Part shown: positions 1 to 7,314 of the stretch, one piece after another | Numbering within the stretch: the first letter of the stretch is position 1 | Layout of the letters: each line of letters starts with the position of its first letter | Assembly (NCBI GenBank): GCA_024511395.1 | Contig: JANELJ010000102.1 | Coordinates: forward strand, 1-7,548 | Direction: 5' to 3' | DNA length: 7,548 nucleotides | From: Gammaproteobacteria bacterium | Lineage (GTDB): Bacteria; Pseudomonadota; Gammaproteobacteria; GRL18 | Translations under genes and position numbers: made by a program | Notes under the pieces: generated by a model | Told to the model about the DNA's origin: nothing | What the model saw: the letters and a program-made list of their open reading frames with translations, nothing else | Databases searched by the model: none

Positions 1-78
1 ATTCACGGCGGCTTCAGCAAGGGATACCCGGTTCCTGTTACGGACTATCGGTTAACTGAGGTAATCAATAAATTTTAA
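1..78 (+). CDS. C-terminal tail of an unrecognised protein (partial)
   Basis: Frame 1 is open from the window edge to a TAA at 76-78 and gives 25 residues ending in RLTEVINKF. This stretch is visibly less AT-rich than the 330 bases after it, which fits the end of a coding region. The other two forward frames stop earlier, at about 55 and 59. I do not recognise the peptide. In many gammaproteobacteria the gene before aroA is tyrA, hisC or another aromatic or histidine pathway gene, but nothing in these residues supports that here. The length is too short to prove coding. Confidence 0.35.
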   Translation: MHGGFSKGYPVPVTDYRLTEVINKF

Positions 79-413
79 ATGATTCTCCTTTTTGGGGGAG
101 CTGAAACTCTAAACTTTAGTTTACTGAGTAAGATTAAAGAACAGGAAGATATTATAGCTATTATGGACAGCCATAATTTGAGTCGTTATTATTTATTTGA
201 GCTATCATTTTCTTACTTTATCCAGAAAATATGTACAGATGCTCAAAAAGGAGCGTGTTTAAAAAGGCTATTGAGCATTTTCTCACTCAAACGGTTGTTT
301 GATTTCTGCTTCAACAGACCATAAAATCACTAAATTTTTCAAATAATTCTTGCACTTATCCCATTTTTTCGTAAACTTGTCGGATTCAGAATTTAGCTTT
401 TTAAGGCCTGTTT
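79..413. other. AT-rich intergenic region upstream of aroA
   Basis: No convincing gene is visible in these 335 bases. An 81-codon reading frame starts at 79, directly after the preceding stop, but it has no ribosome binding site. Its composition is AT-rich and Leu/Phe/Ser-rich, and it resembles no family I know, so I do not call it. Two inverted repeats are present: ATGCTCAA at 239-246 with TTGAGCAT at 271-278, and TCAAAC at 287-292 with GTTTGA at 297-302. They could be a weak 3' end structure for the upstream gene or remains of a decayed element. The aroA promoter should lie in the last ~100 bases. TTGCAC at 350-355 resembles a -35 box, but I see no good -10 at the right distance. Confidence 0.5.
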
Positions 414-1754
414 ATGTCCTCTGAACAATCCATTACCTTTATTGCCCAACCCGGTGGGAATTTAAGCGGTGAAATCCGAGTTCCTGGTGATAAATCTATT
501 TCCCATCGTTCTATTATGCTGGGCTCCCTCAGTGACGGCACTGTAACCATTACCGGCTTTTTACAGGGAGAAGATTCTCTGGCGACCTTAAAAGCCTTTA
601 AAGCAATGGGCGTTGATATTCAGGGGCCGGATGAAAACGGTAAAATCATTATTCACGGGGTGGGCATGCATGGTCTGAAACCGCCTGTTGAACCTCTGGA
701 TTTAGGCAATTCCGGTACCTCTATGCGTCTGCTGACGGGGTTGCTGGCCAGTCAGGGTTTTGATATTACCCTGACGGGTGATGATTCCCTGTCTTCCAGA
801 CCTATGAAACGGGTTATTGATCCCATACAGCAAATGGGCGGTGTTATTGAGGCTACTGAAAAGGGCACAGCACCCTTACATATTAAAAGCAGTAAAAACT
901 CCAGGCTTAAAGCTATTGATTATGTGTTGCCTATGGCCAGTGCCCAGGTTAAATCCTGTGTGCTGCTGGCCGGACTTTATGCAGAAGGCCGTACCTGTGT
1001 GACGGAACCGGCACCTACCCGTGATCACACTGAGCGGATGTTACAGGGATTTGGTTATACCCTGGATATTAAAAAACTGGATGATTACCGCAGCACTATC
1101 TGTCTGGAAGGCGGCGGCAAACTGACCGCCTGTGATATTGATGTGCCTTCAGATATTTCTTCGGCGGCTTTTTTTATGGTCGGTGCCAGTATAGCTGAGG
1201 GTTCAGATTTGACCCTTAAACATGTGGGTATTAATCCTACCCGCATTGGAATTATCAATATTCTTAATCTGATGGGGGCTGATATCAGCCTGTCCAATCA
1301 GCAGGAAGTCGGCGGCGAACCGGTGGCGGATATTCGTATTCGTTCCACCCGTTTAAAAGGTATTCATATACCTGAAGATCAGGTTCCACTGGCTATTGAT
1401 GAGTTTCCGGCTATTGCCATAGCTGCGGCCTGTGCAGAAGGCCGCACCGAGTTAACTGGCGCTGAAGAACTGCGGGTTAAGGAAAGTGATCGTATCCAGG
1501 CCATGGTTGATGGCCTGCAGATTCTGGGGATTGACTGTGAAGGTACGCCGGACGGGATGATTATTAATGGTGGAACTCTGGACTCCGGCACTGTGGAAAG
1601 CCTGGGGGATCATCGTATTGCCATGTCCTTTGCCATGGCTGCACTGCGATCCAATGGTGAAATTAAAATTAAAGACTGTGCTAATGTAAACACCTCTTTT
1701 CCTAATTTTATCCAGTTGGCCCGAACCTGTGGCCTGAAGGTCGAGGCGCAATAA
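414..1754 (+). CDS. aroA: 3-phosphoshikimate 1-carboxyvinyltransferase (EPSP synthase), class II type
   Basis: This cytoplasmic enzyme joins phosphoenolpyruvate to shikimate-3-phosphate, the sixth step of the shikimate pathway to chorismate. The 446-residue length fits the family. Visible motifs are PGDKSISHR (24-32), the PEP-binding loop LGNSGTSMR (97-105), SRPMKRV (128-134), SAQVK (176-180), RDHTE (203-207), NPTR (274-277), the catalytic aspartate in DEFP (D329), KESDR (356-360) and GDHRIAMSFAMAAL near the C-terminus. The GDK, SAQxK, RxHxE and NxTR set marks class II EPSP synthases; E. coli AroA lacks it. The PEP loop keeps glycine (G101) where the glyphosate-insensitive CP4 enzyme has alanine. 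AAGG at 403-406, 7 bases before the ATG, supports the start. cmk follows after only 3 bases, so the two are almost certainly cotranscribed. Confidence 0.97.
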   Translation: MSSEQSITFIAQPGGNLSGEIRVPGDKSISHRSIMLGSLSDGTVTITGFLQGEDSLATLKAFKAMGVDIQGPDENGKIIIHGVGMHGLKPPVEPLDLGNSGTSMRLLTGLLASQGFDITLTGDDSLSSRPMKRVIDPIQQMGGVIEATEKGTAPLHIKSSKNSRLKAIDYVLPMASAQVKSCVLLAGLYAEGRTCVTEPAPTRDHTERMLQGFGYTLDIKKLDDYRSTICLEGGGKLTACDIDVPSDISSAAFFMVGASIAEGSDLTLKHVGINPTRIGIINILNLMGADISLSNQQEVGGEPVADIRIRSTRLKGIHIPEDQVPLAIDEFPAIAIAAACAEGRTELTGAEELRVKESDRIQAMVDGLQILGIDCEGTPDGMIINGGTLDSGTVESLGDHRIAMSFAMAALRSNGEIKIKDCANVNTSFPNFIQLARTCGLKVEAQ

Positions 1755-1757
1755 ACT

Positions 1758-2435
1758 ATGGCTGAACATATGCCGGTTATTACCCTAGACGGCCCCGGCG
1801 GGGTAGGTAAAGGGACTATTTCTACATTGGTGGCCCAGGAACTGGGCTGGCATTATCTGGACAGCGGGGCGCTGTATCGCCTGACCGCACTGGCTGCTCA
1901 GCAGAAAGGGGTTAATTTTGCGGATATTGATGCAGTGGCGGATATTGCTGAACATCTGCAGGTTGAATTCCTGCCTCAGGGTGGTATTTTTCTGGATGGT
2001 AAGGAAGCAGAAGCTTTGATCCGTACGGAACAGGCGGGTGCTAATGCCTCTAAAGTGGCGGCTATACCCGAAGTCAGGGAAGCTCTGTTTAAACGCCAGA
2101 AAACTTTTTTACAGCCTCCCGGCCTAGTGGCAGACGGTCGCGATATGGGTACCAGTATCTTTCCCAATGCCGATTTAAAAGTTTTTTTAACAGCCTCAGC
2201 GGATGAAAGGGCAAAAAGACGCTATAAGCAGTTGATTGAAAAAGGAAATAATGTTAAAATTGAAAGTCTTCGTAAGGAAATACAGGAGCGGGATGAACGG
2301 GATATGAATCGTTCGGCCTCACCCCTTAAACCGGCGGAGGATGCGCATATTATTGATACATCTGATCTCTCTATTGATGAGGTGTTTCAGGAGGTCATGC
2401 GCTTATACAAGATAACCAATAAAGATTCTCATTAA
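1758..2435 (+). CDS. cmk: Cytidylate kinase
   Basis: Cytidylate kinase phosphorylates CMP and dCMP with ATP, recycling pyrimidine nucleotides for RNA, DNA and phospholipid synthesis in the cytoplasm. At 225 residues it has the usual length. The P-loop GPGGVGKGT spans residues 12-20, the CMP-site segment DSGALYR spans 35-41, and GRDMGTSIFP starts at 127. The lid region is the arginine- and lysine-rich stretch that follows (ERAKRRYKQL). I prefer the first ATG over the second (codon 5): it leaves the usual short N-terminal arm before the P-loop, and GAGG at 1742-1745 lies upstream inside the end of aroA. The 3-base gap to aroA implies translational coupling. The final codons form the 5' arm of a terminator hairpin. 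Confidence 0.97.
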   Translation: MAEHMPVITLDGPGGVGKGTISTLVAQELGWHYLDSGALYRLTALAAQQKGVNFADIDAVADIAEHLQVEFLPQGGIFLDGKEAEALIRTEQAGANASKVAAIPEVREALFKRQKTFLQPPGLVADGRDMGTSIFPNADLKVFLTASADERAKRRYKQLIEKGNNVKIESLRKEIQERDERDMNRSASPLKPAEDAHIIDTSDLSIDEVFQEVMRLYKITNKDSH

Positions 2436-2463
2436 TAGCTGCCTGGCTGTGAGGATCTTTTTT
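2421..2463 (+). terminator. Intrinsic terminator overlapping the cmk stop codon
   Basis: AAAGATTCTCA at 2421-2431 pairs with TGAGGATCTTT at 2450-2460: 11 base pairs with one G.U. The loop of 18 bases has a small inner AGC/GCT pairing. The run of six T residues at 2458-2463 partly belongs to the stem and continues past it. The 5' arm is the last coding sequence of cmk (Lys-Asp-Ser-His) and the stop lies in the loop, so ribosomes finishing cmk would compete with hairpin formation. The stem is AT-rich, so termination may be partial. Confidence 0.6.
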
Positions 2464-2612
2464 AGTTATACGGCGTTTAAACGGTATACCAGTCAGTAAA
2501 CCGTTTAAATAAAATTTTAAACTACCGTAAAAACATAAGCCTGTACCATGGTGATATTCGGCGGGTTTTTACCACAACAAAATGGTCAATTTATTGATCA
2601 GGAACATCTCTA
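2464..2612 (+). promoter_or_regulatory. rpsA leader with several inverted repeats (possible promoter and autoregulatory region)
   Basis: This leader has three related elements. GTTTAAAC (2475-2482) and GTTTAAA (2503-2509) contribute to a perfect 10-bp pairing of TTTAAACGGT (2476-2485) with ACCGTTTAAA (2500-2509). GTTTAAA at 2503-2509 can instead pair with TTTAAAC at 2516-2522, so the two hairpins are mutually exclusive. A third pairing joins GTAAAAAC (2527-2534) with GTTTTTAC (2565-2572). TAAAAT at 2510-2515 resembles a -10 box, but I see no matching -35. In E. coli, S1 represses its own translation through a structured rpsA leader; a similar role here is inference. The ribosome binding site is AGGAA at 2600-2604, 8 bases before the ATG. 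Confidence 0.4.
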
Positions 2613-4274
2613 ATGAGCGAAGAAAGTTTTGCTGAACTATTTGAAGAAAGTCTGAAAAAGACAGAAATGAAACCCGGTTCTTTAGTTACCGGTGAGGTTG
2701 TCGCTATTGATAACGATTATGTTATTGTTAATGCAGGCCTTAAATCAGAAGGTGAAATTCCTCTGGAACAATTTGCCAACGATGGTGACATCAAGGTCGG
2801 TGACAAGGTTGAAGTTGCCCTTGATACCATTGAAGATGGCTACGGCTCAACACGTCTGTCACGTGAGAAGGCGAAGCGTGCTGCGGCATGGATTCGTTTA
2901 GACAAGTCGTTTGATGCTGATGAAACGGTAACAGGTACTATTATTGATAAGGTTAAGGGTGGCTTCACTATTGAACTCGGTGATATTCGTGCCTTCCTGC
3001 CTGGCTCATTAGTTGATGTTCGTCCGGTTCGTGACTCCACTTACCTGGAAGGTAAAGAGCTTGAATTTAAAGTTATCAAGCTGGATCAGAAACGTAACAA
3101 TGTTGTGGTATCCCGTCGTGCAGTGGTTGAAATTGAGAACTCTGTAGAACGTGAACAACTGCTGGAAAACCTGGAAGAAGGTCAAACTGTCAAGGGTATC
3201 GTTAAGAACCTGACTGACTATGGTGCCTTTATTGATCTGGGTGGTGTAGATGGTCTGCTACACATTACCGATATGGCCTGGAAGCGTGTTAAGCATCCTA
3301 GCGAAATCGTGTCCATCGGTGATGAAATCGATGTTAAAGTCCTTAAGTTTGACCGTGAACGCTCTCGTGTTTCCCTGGGTCTTAAGCAGACAGGCGATGA
3401 TCCATGGCTGGCTATTAAGGAACGTTATGCTGAAGGCACTCGCCTGAAGGGTAAGGTAACTAACCTGGCTGACTACGGTTGCTTTGTTGAAATCGAAGAA
3501 GGTGTTGAAGGTCTGGTACACGTTTCTGAAATGGACTGGACTAACAAGAACATTCACCCATCCAAAGTTTGTAATGTAGGTGATGAAGTTGAAGTGATGG
3601 TACTGGATATCGATCCAGAACGTCGCCGTATTTCACTGGGTATGAAGCAGTGCTCTCAGAATCCATGGGAAGTTTTCTCTGCCACTCATAACAAGGGTGA
3701 CAAGGTTAAGGGTAACATCAAGTCTATTACTGACTTTGGTATCTTTATCGGTCTGGAAGGTGGTATTGACGGTCTTATCCACCTGTCTGATATTTCTTGG
3801 AACAGCACTGGCGAAGATGAAATTACAAACTTCAAGAAAGGTGATAAACTGGAAGCTGTGGTTCTGGCTGTTGACCCTGAACGTGAGCGTATCTCGCTGG
3901 GTGTCAAGCAGATGGATCAGGATCCATTCTCAACTTATGTGGCTGCTAATCCTAAAGGTTCCATTGTTAAGGGAATCGTTAAGGAAGTAGATGCCCGTGG
4001 TGCAGTTATTGAACTGGAAGAAGGTGTTGATGCCTATCTGAGAGTTTCTGAACTGTCTCGTGAACGAGTTGAAGACGCCTCCACTGTACTAAAAGTGGGT
4101 GACGAAGTTGAAGCCAAGTTCATCGGTGTTGATCGTAAGAGCCGGGTTATCAACCTGTCTATTAAAGCGAAAGATGTTGCTGAAGAAGCTGAAGTTATGC
4201 AGGAATACACAGATGGTGGTTCAGCAACTACTTCTCTGGGTGATCTGCTGAAAGATCAGTTAAGTAAGAAATAA
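2613..4274 (+). CDS. rpsA: 30S ribosomal protein S1
   Basis: S1 binds single-stranded mRNA on the small ribosomal subunit and helps structured or weak-SD messages reach the decoding channel. The 553-residue length is typical of gammaproteobacteria (E. coli, 557). Six S1 (OB-fold) repeats are visible at about 21-86, 104-170, 190-258, 276-345, 362-432 and 449-518. Domains 3 to 5 have the most regular signatures, such as [22 protein letters not shown] and [13 protein letters not shown] with its repeats [13 protein letters not shown] and [13 protein letters not shown]. Domains 1 and 2 are the divergent ribosome-binding pair. Codon use is strongly biased (CGT, GGT, GAA, AAG or AAC, CTG), unlike the flanking genes, as expected for high expression. 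It sits between its own terminator and that of cmk, so it is probably its own transcription unit. Confidence 0.98.
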   Translation: MSEESFAELFEESLKKTEMKPGSLVTGEVVAIDNDYVIVNAGLKSEGEIPLEQFANDGDIKVGDKVEVALDTIEDGYGSTRLSREKAKRAAAWIRLDKSFDADETVTGTIIDKVKGGFTIELGDIRAFLPGSLVDVRPVRDSTYLEGKELEFKVIKLDQKRNNVVVSRRAVVEIENSVEREQLLENLEEGQTVKGIVKNLTDYGAFIDLGGVDGLLHITDMAWKRVKHPSEIVSIGDEIDVKVLKFDRERSRVSLGLKQTGDDPWLAIKERYAEGTRLKGKVTNLADYGCFVEIEEGVEGLVHVSEMDWTNKNIHPSKVCNVGDEVEVMVLDIDPERRRISLGMKQCSQNPWEVFSATHNKGDKVKGNIKSITDFGIFIGLEGGIDGLIHLSDISWNSTGEDEITNFKKGDKLEAVVLAVDPERERISLGVKQMDQDPFSTYVAANPKGSIVKGIVKEVDARGAVIELEEGVDAYLRVSELSRERVEDASTVLKVGDEVEAKFIGVDRKSRVINLSIKAKDVAEEAEVMQEYTDGGSATTSLGDLLKDQLSKK

Positions 4275-4287
4275 AAGCAGTATTGGA

Positions 4288-4346
4288 CAGTTATATCGGA
4301 ACGGGGGAGTATCTGTTCTGATATAACTGCCCGAATTGTTTTTTTT
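4288..4346 (+). terminator. Strong intrinsic terminator of rpsA
   Basis: The arms at 4288-4302 (CAGTTATATCGGAAC) and 4315-4329 (GTTCTGATATAACTG) form 15 base pairs with a single G.U. The 12-base loop is rich in G. Eight consecutive T residues follow at 4339-4346, nine bases after the stem. The gap is longer than in a textbook terminator, but GG (4285-4286) with CC (4331-4332) could extend the stem past one A.C mismatch. It lies 13 bases after the rpsA stop. Confidence 0.75.
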
Positions 4347-4367
4347 ACTGCACTAATACTGCACTAA
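4346..4367 (+). repeat. Perfect 11-bp tandem duplication upstream of ihfB
   Basis: TACTGCACTAA occurs twice head to tail with no mismatch, at 4346-4356 and 4357-4367. The second copy runs into TAAAAT (4365-4370), a possible -10 box for ihfB. AATACTGC within the array (4355-4362) is also the reverse complement of GCAGTATT at 4277-4284, on the other side of the rpsA terminator. It may be a protein binding site or a simple slippage product. Confidence 0.7.
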
Positions 4368-4400
4368 AATATTGCAATCGACCAAAGGATAATTAATACA

Positions 4401-4700
4401 ATGACAAAATCTGAGTTGATTGAAGCACTTGCTCAAAAACAGTCCCAACTGGCATATAAAGATGTCGAACTGGCTGTCAAGACAATGCTGGATCATATGG
4501 CCTCAACCTTGGCTTCCGGGGAACGTATTGAAATTAGAGGTTTTGGTAGTTTTTCCTTACATTTTCGCCCACCAAGAACTGGTCGAAATCCAAAGACCGG
4601 AGACGCTGTTACTCTGGCCTCCAAATATGTCCCGCACTTTAAGCCAGGCAAAGAATTAAGAGAGCGGGTGAATCGCACACGTTCAAAAGAAATGCTTTAA
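4401..4700 (+). CDS. ihfB: Integration host factor subunit beta
   Basis: IHF-beta pairs with IHF-alpha to form a nucleoid protein that bends DNA sharply at specific sites. It acts in recombination, replication and sigma-54 promoter activation. The 99 residues closely follow the E. coli protein, with MTKSELIE at the N-terminus, [15 protein letters not shown] (40-54), the beta-arm [10 protein letters not shown] with the DNA-intercalating proline at residue 64, and [16 protein letters not shown] near the end. The arm's GRNP and the specific N-terminus identify beta rather than HU or IHF-alpha. AAAGGA at 4384-4389 serves as ribosome binding site, 11 bases before the ATG. Position directly after rpsA is the conserved gammaproteobacterial arrangement; here a terminator intervenes, so a separate promoter in 4347-4400 is likely. 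Confidence 0.97.
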   Translation: MTKSELIEALAQKQSQLAYKDVELAVKTMLDHMASTLASGERIEIRGFGSFSLHFRPPRTGRNPKTGDAVTLASKYVPHFKPGKELRERVNRTRSKEML

Positions 4701-4788
4701 ATATATTTTTAAACTGTTTTTCTAACTATTTTTTAACAGGGCTTTTTAACAGAGCCTGGGTTAGCTAATTTAAATCACTGGCCGGATA

Positions 4789-5079
4789 ATGAAGCGACTT
4801 TATAGCATTCTATTTCTACTTATATTCATGGGCCTGGGCGTTGCAATCGCCATAGTTAATGCCGATGAAGTGGTTTTTAATTATTATTTCGGCAGTATTA
4901 CCCAGCCCCTGTCCATAATACTGGTCGGTGCTATTATGGTTGGTGCATTACTGGCGACAGTCATTAACAGCTTGGTTATTTTAAGTCTCAGACATCAGTT
5001 GCGCCGGGCACAGCGGCAGATAAAGAAGGCTGAAGAAAGTTCTGTAACTCTGATCGAAGCGACCGATAAGCAGCATTGA
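4789..5079 (+). CDS. lapA: Lipopolysaccharide assembly protein A (LapA, YciS/DUF1049 family)
   Basis: LapA is a small inner-membrane protein that works with LapB in coordinating lipopolysaccharide synthesis and assembly. The 96 residues contain two hydrophobic segments, about 4-23 and 41-66, separated by a short loop with the family's typical VVFNYYFGS. The C-terminus is charged and helical (RHQLRRAQRQIKKAEE), probably a cytoplasmic coiled coil. The start is fixed by the first membrane segment: the next methionine lies inside it, and an in-frame stop sits at 4771-4773. The ribosome binding site is poor, since the only GGA (4784-4786) is 2 bases from the ATG. The order lapA-lapB is the family norm. 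Confidence 0.93.
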   Translation: MKRLYSILFLLIFMGLGVAIAIVNADEVVFNYYFGSITQPLSIILVGAIMVGALLATVINSLVILSLRHQLRRAQRQIKKAEESSVTLIEATDKQH

Positions 5080-5089
5080 ACAGTCCACT

Positions 5090-5149
5090 ATGCCCAAAAA
5101 TTCATTTGAATGTTTAACTATGCCTAATAAAGGCTTGTCTGTTATATGA
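5090..5149 (+). CDS. Possible 19-residue leader peptide overlapping the lapB start
   Basis: ATG at 5090 opens a 19-codon frame ([19 protein letters not shown]) whose TGA stop at 5147-5149 overlaps the lapB ATG at 5146-5148 as ATGA. Such an overlap often signals translational coupling. No convincing ribosome binding site precedes it. The frame contains a near repeat (ACTATGCC at 5087-5094 and 5117-5124) that brings a second in-frame ATG. It could be chance in a 66-base gap. I do not recognise the peptide and would not assign it a function. Confidence 0.2.
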   Translation: MPKNSFECLTMPNKGLSVI

Positions 5150-6327
5150 TCGACAATTCGCCTTTAATTGTTGTTCTTCCCTTTGTTATCCTTGCTTTTC
5201 TGTTAGGCATCTTTCTAGGTCGACGTAAATCCGACAAACATTCTGCTCCCACATCCTATTCACTGACTTCTGATTATTTTAAAGGTTTGAACTACCTGTT
5301 AAATGAACAGACCGATAAGGCGATTGACGTGTTTGTCGGTATGCTGGATGTTGGTGAAGAAACCGTTGATACCCATATCGCACTGGGTAACCTCTATCGT
5401 CAGCGGGGTGAAGTTGAACAGGCTATTAAAATCCACCAGAATGTGATTGCCAAGCCTTCCCTAAGCCTGAATAAACGTAATGATGCCCTGTTTGAACTGG
5501 CGCGGGATTTTATGCATGCCGGTTTGCTGGATCGTGCTGAAAGCCTGTTTCAGGAGTTGCTGAAAAAAGACTCTCATGTTCCCGCTGCGCTTAAATATTT
5601 ATTGTCCATTTATCAGCAGGAACACGACTGGGAAAAGGCTATTCATATAGCCAAAAAACTGGAAGCAGCAAGCAATATTTCCTACTCCAGACAGGTGGCC
5701 CATTTTTATTGTGAACTGGCCTTAATCAGTCAGAAATCCGGTAATTATAAAGATGCCTTATTACTCGTCAAAAAAGCTCTTGGGACAGATAAACAGTCTG
5801 TCAGGGCCAGTATTCTTGAAGGTCAGCTAAATCACCAGATGGGTAACTGCAAGGCTGCCACCCGGGCTTATCGAAGGGTAGAGCAGCAGGATCCCGTGCT
5901 GCTTTCAGAGGTTCTGGAACCGCTGGTTGAATGTTATAAGGAAATGAAGAAGGGCAAGGAAATAAAAACCTTTCTGGAGCATTCTCTAAAAACTTACGGC
6001 GGGATCACTTCAATTATACTGTACTCAGAACTTATTCGTCAGGAGTCCGGCGATAAAGCAGCTGCCTTGTTTGTGGTTGAAACTTTGCGTAAAAAACCCT
6101 CGATTCGCGGATTGAGTTATTTAATTGAAATCAGCTTGGATTTCACTAAAGGCACCGCACACGATAATCTGCTTATTTTAAAAGAAATAACGGATAATCT
6201 GTTAAAAGATAAACCAGTTTATCAATGTGATCAATGCGGTTTTAAATCTAAAACCATGTACTGGAACTGTCCTGGCTGCAAATCCTGGAGCTCTGTTAAA
6301 CCCATTCAGGGTGTTGAAGGAGAGTAA
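5146..6327 (+). CDS. lapB: Lipopolysaccharide assembly protein B (LapB, formerly YciM)
   Basis: LapB is anchored in the inner membrane with its bulk in the cytoplasm. In E. coli it directs the FtsH protease to LpxC, the committing enzyme of lipid A synthesis, and so balances lipopolysaccharide with phospholipid. The 393 residues match the family (E. coli, 389). An N-terminal membrane segment spans about 6-24, followed by GRRKSD. TPR repeats fill about 40-340, for example [20 protein letters not shown] and [21 protein letters not shown]. The C-terminus is a rubredoxin-like zinc ribbon with Cys361, Cys364, Cys375 and Cys378 (CDQCGF and CPGCKSW); all four ligands are present. The upstream AAAGG (5129-5133) is 12 bases from the ATG, so initiation may be weak. 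pyrF follows 7 bases on. Confidence 0.96.
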   Translation: MIDNSPLIVVLPFVILAFLLGIFLGRRKSDKHSAPTSYSLTSDYFKGLNYLLNEQTDKAIDVFVGMLDVGEETVDTHIALGNLYRQRGEVEQAIKIHQNVIAKPSLSLNKRNDALFELARDFMHAGLLDRAESLFQELLKKDSHVPAALKYLLSIYQQEHDWEKAIHIAKKLEAASNISYSRQVAHFYCELALISQKSGNYKDALLLVKKALGTDKQSVRASILEGQLNHQMGNCKAATRAYRRVEQQDPVLLSEVLEPLVECYKEMKKGKEIKTFLEHSLKTYGGITSIILYSELIRQESGDKAAALFVVETLRKKPSIRGLSYLIEISLDFTKGTAHDNLLILKEITDNLLKDKPVYQCDQCGFKSKTMYWNCPGCKSWSSVKPIQGVEGE

Positions 6328-6334
6328 ACTTTTT

Positions 6335-7033
6335 ATGAATAAAATATCACCGGTTGTCATTGCACTGGACTTTAAAGATAAAGTCTCTACTCTGAACTTG
6401 GTTAATCAGTTACAGCCTGACTTATGTCGTTTAAAAGTCGGTAAAGAGCTGTTTGTGCGCTGTGGTCCGGATCTGGTAAAAGAACTCATAGATAAAGGTT
6501 TTGATGTTTTCCTCGATTTAAAGTTTCATGATATTCCTAATACCGTTGCGGCAGCCTGTCAGGCTGCCGCTGAACTGGGGGTATGGATGGTTAATGTTCA
6601 TGCTTCCGGGGGACGGAAGATGATGCAGGCGGCCCGTGAAGCCATAGCAGATTCATCCCATCAACCACTACTTATCGGTGTAACGGTTCTGACCAGTTTA
6701 TCTAGAGAAGATATTGCAGAAATTGGCCTGGACATTGAACCTCAGCAGCAGGTCTTACGCCTAGCAAAACTGGCTAAAGACTCCGGACTGGACGGTGTGG
6801 TATGTTCGCCTCTGGAAGCTGCTTTATTAAAACAGCAGGTGGCCGAGGATTTCTGTCTGGTAACTCCGGGCGTCAGACCGGCCGGTTCGGATATTGGTGA
6901 TCAGCAGCGCATAATGACACCAGCGAAAGCCCTGCAGGCTGGATCCGATTACCTGGTTATAGGCCGACCTATTACTGCAAGCAGTGACCCACTAAAATCT
7001 CTGCAGGCAATTATTGCTGAGTGCAGGGCATAG
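6335..7033 (+). CDS. pyrF: Orotidine 5'-phosphate decarboxylase
   Basis: PyrF decarboxylates OMP to UMP, the last step of de novo pyrimidine synthesis, in the cytoplasm. The protein is 232 residues, normal for the bacterial group I enzyme. Catalytic residues line up with E. coli at a constant offset of 10: D12 (VIALDF), K34 (RLKVG), and D61, K63 and D66 in [10 protein letters not shown]. The phosphate-binding C-terminal motifs TPGVRP and YLVIGRPIT are present. The frame stays open back to 6227 inside lapB, but the start at 6335 is preferred: it begins right before the first beta strand and AAGGAG sits at 6317-6322. The binding site lies inside the end of lapB, which implies coupling to it. 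No clear terminator follows in the 24 bases before the convergent gene. Confidence 0.97.
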   Translation: MNKISPVVIALDFKDKVSTLNLVNQLQPDLCRLKVGKELFVRCGPDLVKELIDKGFDVFLDLKFHDIPNTVAAACQAAAELGVWMVNVHASGGRKMMQAAREAIADSSHQPLLIGVTVLTSLSREDIAEIGLDIEPQQQVLRLAKLAKDSGLDGVVCSPLEAALLKQQVAEDFCLVTPGVRPAGSDIGDQQRIMTPAKALQAGSDYLVIGRPITASSDPLKSLQAIIAECRA

Positions 7034-7057
7034 TTATTAGAATGGATTTATTTAGAA

Positions 7058-7294
7058 TTATAACAGGTTAACCGAATAGACCTTATTTCGACCGGATTCT
7101 TTTGCCTGATAAAGGGCTTCATCAGCTTTATCAATAAGCTGGCTAATATCGGTATTTTTTGTCACTTTTACCGTTAAGGCGCCGATACTGATAGTAATAT
7201 TCAGATTGGAAAAAGAATTGCTTTCAACTTTTGTTCTGAACTTTTCTGCAATGTTGACGGTCTGTTCGTAGTTAACCTGAATTCTGGATAAGAA
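7058..7294 (-). pseudogene. C-terminal fragment of a GGDEF-domain diguanylate cyclase, cut by an insertion sequence
   Basis: Read on the minus strand, this frame ends at a stop at 7058-7060 and encodes about 75 residues typical of the second half of a GGDEF domain. It includes NYEQTVNIAEKFRTKVE, the ITISIGALT strand, and the C-terminal helix ADEALYQAKESGRNKV. Intact proteins of this family make the second messenger cyclic di-GMP from two GTP. The GGDEF active-site signature would lie just upstream of the visible part and is missing: resemblance stops near 7291 and an in-frame stop follows at 7295-7297. The IS982-type element begins there, so the rest of the gene probably lies beyond it, outside the window. 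The frame itself is undamaged, which suggests a recent break. The fragment is convergent with pyrF, 24 bases away. Confidence 0.8.
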
Positions 7295-7314
7295 CTAAAA
7301 AATATTGAACTAAA

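Noticed and set aside
79..324. 81-codon reading frame directly after the first stop codon
   Set aside because: It has no ribosome binding site, AT-driven Leu/Phe/Ser-rich composition and no family resemblance; open frames of this size are common by chance.
350..378. Sigma-70 promoter for aroA using TTGCAC at 350-355
   Set aside because: At 17 bases spacing the -10 position reads AAACTT, a poor match; left as a remark only.
1452..1769. 105-codon minus-strand frame inside aroA
   Set aside because: It is antisense to the conserved catalytic region of aroA and reads as a shadow frame.
3258..3557. 99-codon minus-strand frame inside rpsA
   Set aside because: It lies opposite S1 domains 3 and 4 with strong forward codon bias; no sign of independent coding.
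4366..4380. Possible IHF binding site upstream of ihfB (autoregulation)
   Set aside because: TAAAATATTGCAA matches the IHF consensus only in part: the conserved TTGAT half reads TTGCA.
4737..4758. Hairpin CAGGGCT with AGCCTG after ihfB as a terminator
   Set aside because: Only six pairs with a bulged G, and no T run follows; too weak to call.
6227..6334. Extended N-terminus for pyrF starting inside lapB
   Set aside because: The extra 36 residues are antiparallel to no known PyrF feature and overlap the conserved LapB zinc ribbon; the ATG at 6335 matches the family start.
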